64,000 bases of DNA from Tetrapisispora phaffii CBS 4417 (lineage: Eukaryota; Ascomycota; Saccharomycetes; Saccharomycetales; Saccharomycetaceae), in contig NC_016520.1 of the NCBI RefSeq assembly GCF_000236905.1, positions 248,001 to 312,000 of the forward strand. The letters run 5' to 3'. The position numbers were made by a program, and so were the translations under genes. The notes under the pieces are model-generated. The model was not told the origin of the DNA. It made no database searches and saw only the letters and a list, made by a program, of their open reading frames with translations. This document shows positions 43,098 to 51,900 of this stretch, piece after piece; position 1 is the first letter of the stretch, and the number at the start of each line of letters is the position of its first letter.

Positions 43098-44192
43098 TTA
43101 GATCAAGTTCTTTGCGAGTAAGATTTCTGCAATCAAGATACCTGCACCAGCGGCACCGATAACGGTGTTGTGAGATAGAACAACCATTTTGAAATCCAAT
43201 AGGGGATCTTCTCTGACTCTTCCGACGGAGACACCGTAACCAGCATCTCTGTTCCTGTCCAATCTTGGTTGCGGTCTATCGTTTTGTTCCAAGACGTGAA
43301 TAGTTTGTTTTGGAGCTGAATGACAACCTAATTTATAAGCGTCACAGACGTAATCTCTTAGACAGTCCTTGACTTGGTCCACTGATGGAGCTGGTCTATT
43401 TTTGAATCTTAAAGAGATGCATTCTGTATGGCCATCTGAGACAGCGACTCTATTACATTGTGCTGATACTTTAATTTCTTCGTCTGATAATAGATTGACA
43501 TGAGTCCTTTCATTTGCTAAAGTGCCCAAGATTTTCTTGGTTTCCCATTCAATCTTATCTTCTTCACCTCCGATATGAGGGATGACGTTATCTAGGATAT
43601 CAATACTTGGTACACCTGGAGAGAAACCAGCACCGGAGATAGCTTGCATTGTGGTTGTCGTCAAAGCGTCGATAGGACCGAATTGTTCTACTAGTGGTTT
43701 CAACGGAGCAACTAAACCTGCTGTGGAACAGTTAGAGATACATACGATGAAACCTGGTTTCTCATTATTGTTTGCCTTCGCATCTTCAATTTTCTTGGCG
43801 ACGATATCTAAATGATCGACGTTCACAATTGGTACGATCAATGGCACGTCTTTTTCTCTTCTGTAGTTCTTAGCGTTTGAGACGACAGCGAAACCTGCTT
43901 CGACAAAAGCCTTCTCAATTGGGCCAGCATAGTCTGCATCTAAACCTGAGAAAACGATATCACAACCTTTGAAATCATCTGGATTACATTCGGAGACAAC
44001 GATATCCTCTGCGAAAGATGGCAGCAGGTCAGTTTGTTTCCAATTGACAGCGTCGATATATTTCTTTCCTGCAGACCTTGGAGAGGCACCTAAGAACTTC
44101 AACTCGAAGTCCGGATGGTTGTTTAGTAGTAAGATGAATCTTTGACCGACGGAGCCAGTAGCCCCCAGAACACCAGCAGTTTTTCTAGCCAT
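43098..44192 (-). CDS. HOM2: Aspartate-semialdehyde dehydrogenase Hom2
   Basis: Hom2 makes aspartate semialdehyde from aspartyl phosphate with NADPH, the second step toward threonine and methionine. The protein has 364 residues (365 in S. cerevisiae). The NADP-binding loop GVLGATGSVGQRF is at 7-19. The active-site cysteine is C155 in CISNCSTAGL, and ISGAGFSPG follows. HSAPKQTIHVLEQ and RLDRNRDAGYGVSVGR lie near the end, and the protein ends in AKNLI. Codon use is biased, as in abundant enzymes. A Gcn4-type site lies 127 bp upstream. Confidence 0.97.
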   Translation of the reverse strand: MARKTAGVLGATGSVGQRFILLLNNHPDFELKFLGASPRSAGKKYIDAVNWKQTDLLPSFAEDIVVSECNPDDFKGCDIVFSGLDADYAGPIEKAFVEAGFAVVSNAKNYRREKDVPLIVPIVNVDHLDIVAKKIEDAKANNNEKPGFIVCISNCSTAGLVAPLKPLVEQFGPIDALTTTTMQAISGAGFSPGVPSIDILDNVIPHIGGEEDKIEWETKKILGTLANERTHVNLLSDEEIKVSAQCNRVAVSDGHTECISLRFKNRPAPSVDQVKDCLRDYVCDAYKLGCHSAPKQTIHVLEQNDRPQPRLDRNRDAGYGVSVGRVREDPLLDFKMVVLSHNTVIGAAGAGILIAEILLAKNLI

Positions 44193-44998
44193 GCTAAAGC
44201 GATTGTGTATTTGAGCTACTTAAACATATATATATAGGTATCTATAGCAATGCAGTTTCATTTCCTTATCTACAAAAGACGTATATTTATACAGAGTTGC
44301 TCACTGTACGTTAACATATGACTAATATCAGGAAACAGTGCGAGATGGAAAGTTCCGGTCTTGGCTACGTTGAGATGACATTAATGGCTGATTGTGCGAT
44401 CTGGGTTTATCACTTGAGACGGACAGACAAACAGATCCGACGGAGATGGGAAACAAAAGAAAAGGAAAGAACGCAGGTTACCCAGGCTAACACATGATCA
44501 CGTCCAACGAAGACGTGCCCTGCCACGCTTACCCTGCCGCACTGTACCCCCGTCCGCCAGTGCATGCTATGACGTCTTCATCATTTTTTTTGCTTTCCAG
44601 TTCGTTATACACACAGTGGAAGCCACAAAAACAACACAGACACGCACAGACACACGCACACAGCCCGTTTCTTTTGTTCTAGAAGTAGCGCTTTTCGAGA
44701 GCCAGAAATTGAAAAAAAAAGCAATTGTCGAATTGACAGAGGGGCCCCGCGGCACAGACACACCACCAACGGTGCGAACACAAAAATTTGCCACCTCAAA
44801 TGCCAGCCAGAACCTTGAGCAAAGGGGGTCTCGGCGGTCAATCGATACCATCGATACAATTGCTATATATAAGTACATATATAAGAGCATGGTTCTCGTT
44901 CTTTACATGTCATGTACCCTCTCTCTCTTATCAGTTCATCTCTCACATTCTTCGCATATCCCCAATCTACTTTATTCAATTAATATATATCTATCACT
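44193..44998. other. HOM2-CPR1 divergent intergenic region
   Basis: An 806-bp spacer with a locally GC-rich patch (about 44500-44840), which gives overlapping chance frames on both strands. TATATATAAGTACATATATAA near 44863 is the likely CPR1 TATA region. A pyrimidine-rich leader (CTCTCTCTTATC) precedes the CPR1 start. Confidence 0.6.
44319..44325 (-). promoter_or_regulatory. Candidate Gcn4 site upstream of HOM2
   Basis: TGACTAA at 44319-44325, 127 bp from the HOM2 start. Gcn4 prefers TGACTCA and tolerates TGACTAA; HOM2 is under general amino-acid control in S. cerevisiae. Confidence 0.5.
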
Positions 44999-45487
44999 AT
45001 GTCTAAGGTCTTTTTCGATGTTGAAGCCGATGGTCAACCATTAGGTCAAATTGTTTTCAAATTATACAATGACGTAACCCCAAAAACAGCTGAAAATTTC
45101 AGAGCTTTATGTACTGGTGAAAAGGGTTTCGGTTATGCCGGTTCTCCATTCCACAGAGTCATTCCGGACTTCATGCTGCAAGGTGGTGATTTCACTGCCG
45201 GTAACGGTACTGGTGGTAAGTCCATCTACGGTGGCAAGTTCCCAGACGAAAACTTCGTCAAGAAGCACGAAAAACCAGGTTTGTTATCCATGGCCAACGC
45301 CGGTCCAGGTACCAACGGTTCCCAATTCTTCATCACCACTGTTCCATGCCCATGGTTGGACGGTAAGCACGTCGTCTTCGGTGAAGTCGAGTCCGGCTTC
45401 GATATTGTCAAGAAGATTGAAGCCTTAGGTTCCCCATCTGGTGCCACCAGAGCTAGAATCATGGTCGCCAAGTCCGGTGAATTATAG
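44999..45487 (+). CDS. CPR1: Cyclophilin A, Cpr1 (peptidyl-prolyl isomerase)
   Basis: Cpr1 catalyses cis-trans isomerisation at prolines in cytosol and nucleus, and is the cyclosporin A target. The protein has 162 residues, exactly the S. cerevisiae length. The core motif is [15 protein letters not shown] with Arg53, Phe58 and Gln61; GSQFFITT is at about 107-114, Trp119 binds cyclosporin and His124 closes the active site. It ends VAKSGEL. Codon bias is very high. The frame is single-exon, and the start follows a Kozak-like CACT. Confidence 0.98.
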   Translation: MSKVFFDVEADGQPLGQIVFKLYNDVTPKTAENFRALCTGEKGFGYAGSPFHRVIPDFMLQGGDFTAGNGTGGKSIYGGKFPDENFVKKHEKPGLLSMANAGPGTNGSQFFITTVPCPWLDGKHVVFGEVESGFDIVKKIEALGSPSGATRARIMVAKSGEL

Positions 45488-45818
45488 TTCAAGTAATATT
45501 ATATATTTAGATACTCACTCCTTATAATATAATATATTTATACATCACGTGCATCACACGTGACGAGTATTTCTCAAAAAAAAATAGCAATCCTCACAAA
45601 AGTTTCAAGAGCAGCCCGGACAGGGTAACGCGAAGGCTGTTAAGTAGCCCGATAAAAAATTATGTAAGAGGCCCTTGACATAAAAATATGTCAATGAGCC
45701 ACTTGCGACTTGTTAATACGTATACATATATATACATATATATAAACTCGTATAGCTCACTTACATAGGTTTGTCAGGGCTGTATTGATCGAAACAGTTA
45801 CAAGGATACACGTACGCA
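45488..45818. other. CPR1-ENT5 spacer
   Basis: A 331-bp spacer. Two CACGTG-type sites lie close together near 45546-45561 (ATCACGTGCATCACACGTGA), facing opposite ways. A TATATA tract precedes ENT5. Confidence 0.55.
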
Positions 45819-47042
45819 ATGGACTCTCTTTCGAAGAAGATTCAGAATCTAGGCATTCACGATGTCAGAAATGCAGGTAGGTTCATGCAGAACATGCTCG
45901 TTCAATATGAGCCATACCAGATCGATATTAGAAGAGCCACAAACACAGACTCGTGGGGCCCCACTACTAAGCATCTAGAGAAAGTTATAAGAAACAAGTA
46001 CCAGGTGCCTTTGTTTCTTATGACGGAGTACATTCTGAAGAGGATCATCGACCATATTGCTAAGAAACCGAAAAATCTTTACGAAAAGGCAAGGAAAGAG
46101 TACGTCAACTACGGCGCAGAATGGCGTGTTATCTTGAAGTGTTTAGTCGTCTTGGAGTTTTTGATGTTGCACGTCGAGGATGGTGAAGAGTTGAATCAGA
46201 TTTTGAACTGTTTGTCCACCCACAAACAGATCCTATTCGACAAGGTTTTGAACTACAGCATTGAGTTTTCTAATGACGGGAAAATGGAAACACATGAAAG
46301 AAGCATTAAGAAGAAGTGCGAGCAGGTCATCAACCTAATGGACGATAGAACGTACTTGGACCAACAAAGAATCATTAAGAAGAAAAACGAGATGAAAGTC
46401 AGTGCCTCGGGCTCCACGTCTTCAAATTACAACTATAACGGTGGCAGCAGCATCATTGGAGGAGGGAGAGGCAGTTACACTGCCTCCAGCACAAACCAGT
46501 ACGGTATGAGCGACTACAATGCGAATGCCATGGATTCCGTCGAGTTCGAAGTGCCTGAAGACACATTCACTGGCTTGGACGATAGTCCAGATGGATCTTC
46601 ATCGAATACAGCAGGTAGGGCACGTAGACTATCGTACATTGAAGAACAAAGAAAGCAAAGAAGAGAGAAACTAAGAGAGAAAATAAAACAAACAGAATCC
46701 GAAAGAAAACACAGCAAGGAAGAACATATTTCGACACGATCTAAACCAGCACAACCAGAAGAAATCCCAGATCTGCTAGACATGGATTTCGATTCGCCTG
46801 TAGTAGGATCCACCACCACGACAAGTCCTGCTATTGTTAAGAATAGCATAGAAGTTGACGACGAGGACGACGAGGACGACGACGAGTTCGGAGATTTCCA
46901 AACAGATAACAAGTTAACAGATAACACCACCACAGAAACAACATTGAACACAACTACAACTACAACTACAAGCACTACCACCCCACAAAAACCAAACGAC
47001 CTCTTTGCAGATCTATTTGCAAACTCGAAGTCATTGATTTAG
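45819..47042 (+). CDS. ENT5: Epsin-like adaptor Ent5
   Basis: Ent5 works with clathrin, AP-1 and Gga2 in traffic between trans-Golgi and endosomes. The protein has 407 residues (411 in S. cerevisiae). The ENTH/ANTH-type domain covers about 1-190: [39 protein letters not shown] and [19 protein letters not shown] Gly/Ser linker and a charged RQQR-type helix follow ([16 protein letters not shown]). The acidic segment ending DDDEFGDFQ, at about 350-361, is an AP-1/GGA ear-binding motif. Thr-rich simple sequence follows it, and the end is [14 protein letters not shown]. Confidence 0.95.
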   Translation: MDSLSKKIQNLGIHDVRNAGRFMQNMLVQYEPYQIDIRRATNTDSWGPTTKHLEKVIRNKYQVPLFLMTEYILKRIIDHIAKKPKNLYEKARKEYVNYGAEWRVILKCLVVLEFLMLHVEDGEELNQILNCLSTHKQILFDKVLNYSIEFSNDGKMETHERSIKKKCEQVINLMDDRTYLDQQRIIKKKNEMKVSASGSTSSNYNYNGGSSIIGGGRGSYTASSTNQYGMSDYNANAMDSVEFEVPEDTFTGLDDSPDGSSSNTAGRARRLSYIEEQRKQRREKLREKIKQTESERKHSKEEHISTRSKPAQPEEIPDLLDMDFDSPVVGSTTTTSPAIVKNSIEVDDEDDEDDDEFGDFQTDNKLTDNTTTETTLNTTTTTTTSTTTPQKPNDLFADLFANSKSLI

Positions 47043-47850
47043 AACAAAAAACCCACATCCGTACACGCTTATATATAAACAAGTGAACATATATATATAC
47101 ACACACATATATATATATACATTAATAATTAAAAAACGATACTATAAACAATCAATCTTATACACCCATCAGCAGAAAACACCTATCCAATTTCTTTAAA
47201 ACCTTAATTAACTACTCCATTTGCACCCATTTTACACTGAAGCTTTTTTCATTCTGTAGACCATCAATCATGGAAATTGATATTATTAATATCATTTTGA
47301 AATACCCAAAGAACGCAAACGAGATAGATGGTTTCGCTGCGTTTAGACGAAACCCTCATTGGTAATGATGATATCGTACGTGGTGGATTAAGTTTTTAGG
47401 AAATTGTTAAGGTGTAAAAGCTAATCTTCAAGATGCTTCCGGGCTTGAAATCCTTCACATTGATTAGAACCACAAGAGTCACTGGTGTGGTCGATTTGAT
47501 GGAAAGAGAGAGCGGTGGCTGCCGTGATTCTTTATTGGCAATAGAGTTATTATACTAATCTTTGAAGATTTTAATGTGCACAAGTGAAATTATGAAGTTC
47601 GATGGCCTTATAAGATCCGACTGAAAGCTGTTGTGTGCCTTTGTCATTAGGAATAGGGTGCAGTAACTATTATTTTGTGTTTTATATAGTCTTGATAAGA
47701 AATTTAAATGCATTGGCATACACGTATATATATGTATATGCTTATAAAGGTACTAGTGAAATATCTTGCATCGTATGTTTTCTTTTGTTAGACTTGTATG
47801 ATTGTATCGAGGAGGATTGATACGAACAATCAAATAGTTAATTTGACATA
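47043..47850. other. ENT5 to TIS11-family gene spacer
   Basis: An 808-bp spacer. GIR2, expected here in S. cerevisiae, is missing. Two short ATG frames with gene-like composition are present, at 47270-47365 (31 codons) and 47433-47558 (41 codons). Neither is recognisable. GGTTTCG and CGAAACC form a 7-bp hairpin at about 47329-47353. Confidence 0.45.
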
Positions 47851-48735
47851 ATGGATCAGAGATTCGAACAATATTACGAGAAGAATATTCTTAATGCCGA
47901 TGCTAATACTAGTGCTGCTAGTACAGTGACATCGTCGTTATTTTCTGACAATGTCGAATATAATAATCAAGTGAAAGAATTAGAGGACTATTACTATAAG
48001 ACTTTATTGAATGATGAAGATGGGCTAAATAAAGTTAAGAGTAGTGAGAATATAAGCGATGCTTCAAGTATAATAGATGACACTGCGGGTTTCAGTCAAC
48101 AGTGTGATGAAAGTCATGTATCTAAATCTAATTACTGCAACTTATTTGACTCTCAAAATGTCTCTACATTAAAGAAATTAGAGGTTCAAATAAATTCAAA
48201 TTATTTCAATATAACCAATTCATTACCTTTAACCAGTGCAAATTTACAAAAATTATCATCAACAAACGTAACAAAAAATGACGAGAATATATCTCATAAG
48301 AAACCAATAAAAATTGTCATTACAACAGCAGCAAGCGTTAATGCTATAGATTATTCTGGTACTAATATTAACAAACAGTTATTTAAAACAGAATTATGTG
48401 AAACCTTCACGACGAAGGGTTTCTGTAAATATGGTAATAAATGTCAATTTGCTCATGGCTTAAATGAACTGAAGTTAAAACAAAAGACAAATAATTTTAG
48501 AACAAAACCTTGTATAAATTGGGCGAAGTTAGGCTACTGTCCATATGGTAAAAGGTGTTGTTTTAAACATGGTGACGATAGAGATATACAAATTTATAAG
48601 AATGCAGGTTCAATCATTATAGAAGATAAAAATATTAAACAAATATCTTCAGAGTCACCAATTAAACATCAAAAGAATGTCGTAAAGAAAAATTTACATT
48701 CTGATATCCTTGCATTAGAAAAGATGACATGGTAA
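47851..48735 (+). CDS. CTH1/TIS11: TIS11-family CCCH zinc-finger mRNA-decay factor (Cth1/Cth2)
   Basis: Cth1 and Cth2 bind AU-rich elements in mRNAs for iron-using proteins and trigger their decay when iron is scarce. The protein has 294 residues. Two tandem C-x8-C-x5-C-x3-H fingers lie near 183-243: first [20 protein letters not shown], second [20 protein letters not shown], 18 residues apart, each preceded by the family lead sequence (LFKTELC, FRTKPC). The N-terminal 170 residues are Ser/Asn-rich and unlike anything I know. Synteny fits either ohnologue (beside ENT5 and NUM1 for CTH1, near ACE2 for TIS11), so the exact copy is undecided. Confidence 0.9.
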   Translation: MDQRFEQYYEKNILNADANTSAASTVTSSLFSDNVEYNNQVKELEDYYYKTLLNDEDGLNKVKSSENISDASSIIDDTAGFSQQCDESHVSKSNYCNLFDSQNVSTLKKLEVQINSNYFNITNSLPLTSANLQKLSSTNVTKNDENISHKKPIKIVITTAASVNAIDYSGTNINKQLFKTELCETFTTKGFCKYGNKCQFAHGLNELKLKQKTNNFRTKPCINWAKLGYCPYGKRCCFKHGDDRDIQIYKNAGSIIIEDKNIKQISSESPIKHQKNVVKKNLHSDILALEKMTW

Positions 48736-48952
48736 GTCATTATCCACATAAATTGATATTCAATCACTTTTTAATTCCAAATTAAGATACTTAGGCAATC
48801 AATCTATTTATTAAATAATCATAAGTATTATTGTCAAAGAATTTATATTTATATACTCATTTGATTTTAAATATTATTTACTGTCATTTGAGATGTTTCT
48901 CTAAGAATATACACAATTTTAATTGATACATTTTAATATAATTTTGGATCTA

Positions 48953-51900
48953 TCATTTAGGGTAATTAAAACCAGTATTTTTTAATAGTGGCGATGAAGT
49001 GTTAGGTAATCTAGCTCTATTAGGGTCAAGATTTATTGACGAGAGTTTTTTGGATATCTTTCTTGTTTTCTCTGACTGAGGACTTTTTGGGTTTTTAAAA
49101 GAGTTGGACAAATGGTACAGGTTACCTGGATGGATATTATCAGTTGGGTCGTCTGCTACATCATTTAAATCAATACCTTCTAAATTCCTTTGTAATAAAT
49201 ATCTTAAAGAATTATACCAAACGTTATGTCTTTGTCGAGTTGGACAAGTAATTTTGATAGAACGACCTTCAGTTTTAACAATAATGCTTTTATGGTACAA
49301 GCCTACTGGATATGGATTTGTGTCGTTAATACTTTCAACACCTAATATTGCAACTCCTTTTGTCTTTCTGGAAGTAACATTATCCATTACAGGATTTGTA
49401 CTTGACCAATATAACGTCAAGGTATATGGGTGAACCCAGAAATATTTTTCATGCCTAGATTCAAAACCTAAGTGTCCTAAACGACGATAATATTTAAACA
49501 AATATTCACCGATAACAGTTTGTGTAACTGCAGGAATAATGCTTGGTTCAGTAAAAGAAGCCACTGTAACAAGTGACACACCACCTGCAATCGAAAAAGC
49601 TCTCATACTATTAGCGTTGGACATAGTAGAGCTTCTAGAATGAGAGTATGAATTGCTTGACTGCATATTGTTCGCATGTCCATTAGAAGAGTTTCCAGAA
49701 GATGGGAAAGTTATTTGTCCTCCAATAGGAGGTGGTGGAGCAAATTCAGTAGGGTTGCCTAAAACATGTGTTGAATCTTGACCTCGTTTTTTCAGCTCCG
49801 CTTGAAGCTCATTTATTGTGAAGTTTCTAAGAGAAGCATTGTTTGATATTAACAATTTCTGGTAGTATGAAGAAGGTAACAGAACAGTATCTTCAGAATC
49901 TGGAGTTTTAGAAGAAGTGGTAGGAACAAAGGAGCTTCCAGGTACACATATATAACCAAAACTGCTAGCTTTTTGTTTTATTTGACTAATTTCTTCACTG
50001 ATATATTGAGTGTCATCTTCAGCAAAACTATTTCCCTCTTCCTCATCTCTCAAGTAACTTATATCACTAATATTTGCATTCATTTCTAGATATTTTTTTC
50101 TTTCTAACACGACCAAATCTTGCTTCTCTGCCTCCAAATATAATAACTCTTTACTTATAGAAGGATTGTTTAGTTCTGCCTCTATAGACTTAAATTTCTC
50201 AATATTAACTAGAATAAAATTCATTTCAGCAGCTTTTTTGGAAAGAGTTTCTTCATTCATATCAAGAATGTTACTATCCCTTTCTAACTGAACTAAGCGC
50301 ATGTAATCGTCATTGTTTATGACTTCTAAACCATGTTCATGAGCATAATAAATAATCTCTTCTTTAAGAGGAGACCAATCTTTTTTAATTTCTTGACTCT
50401 CTTTTTGAGTTTGCTTGAGCTCAGAAATCTCATTAACATCAGTGAAATCATCTCCTAGATCCTTTTGGATAGATTTATTATCATTTTCAAGTAAGTGGTT
50501 CTCACTTATTTCACCAACATTGGGAATTGAAGTGGCAATGTTGGAATTTGCAACCAAGTTTGGAATAGGAATTGGTATTGGCAAGGTTGACGAGATTAGA
50601 TGATTAAAGTTAGATGAGCTTTTTTGATCTCCTTCTGATAATTTCTTGTATTCAGATAGATCCATCACAACAAGTCCTAACTTAGAGCAGTGATTTCTAA
50701 TCTCATCTTCGCTCAGAATATTAGGTTCTCTACTTTCAGAAGATTTTTCAATGGTTGAATGAGGATTTATAAAATCACCTTGAATACTCGTGTTAATTAA
50801 CTCAGCATAATCATCTTTACTTAAAACTACAATACCTAAATCATCGGCCATATACCGAATCTTATCAAGATCAATATTATCATTTTGTTCTGGATGTCTA
50901 TTTTCTGAATTCACATCAACTTCACATTTTAGGTTATCATATTCTGTTTGCAGTGTTTCATATTTGTGTATTAACTCCAGATTTTCATTCATTGTTGTTT
51001 GGTTTTCATTTTCCTTATCCTGAGTTAAACTTATGGCTTCATTCACTGTATTTTCTAATTCGTTCTTCTCAGTTTCTAAAGATCTTAGTGTAATGGTTAA
51101 TAATTCAACTTCCTCTATTTTCCTTTTATTATCTTCATTAAGAGCTTCACGTTCTAATTGAAGTTTTTCAAGATCACTCTTTAAAGTTTCATTTTCTACC
51201 TTTATTTGGTTCATACTTTTAGATATATTCTCAAATTCTAGTAGATCAGAATTTTTGGTCTCAATCTCCTTTTCTAACTCTCCAATTTTCTGTATATTAA
51301 GTTCGTAGTCATCTGCTGAGATAAGTTTCATACCAATTTCGCTTGAGTACTTTTGTAATGTTTCAAAATCATAAAGATCTTTGTTATTTTCCTCTTTAGG
51401 TCTTTTGTAATCATTAATTGAAGGAGAAGAGTTAATTTCAGAGTTGTAATAATCTGAATTTGCAACGTCAGACTGTTTATTTTGTTGATATTTTGTTTTA
51501 AGCATCAAATATTCAGCAAACTCTTCTTGTGAAATAGAGACATTTTTCAGAAGTTTATCATTAGATGATTGATTAGAATCCAACTGACTCTCATCCATTA
51601 GTCCTTCTTGTAATGCTCCAAAATTAGATTCATCACTGTCTTCATTATCGTTGAACAAATGTTTACCTTGATTAATTCCAATGTCGGAGGCAAAGTTCAA
51701 ACCATCATCAATACCAATTGTACGTACTACCCCTTCTTCAACACCACTTCTAGTAATGGGTACTAGTTTATATCCCAATGACTTCGCATGGTGATTTAAA
51801 ACGTCAAAACAAAGACCTTCTGTATCCTGATCATCTTTAGAAGCTATAGTATGAATTGTAGATACATCAGATAGAGATATAGTGTCATCTATGCTTTTAT

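Noticed and set aside
44494..45044. Open frames up to 142 codons on both strands upstream of and overlapping CPR1
   Set aside because: They lie in a GC-richer promoter patch, overlap each other and the CPR1 start, and have low-complexity products.
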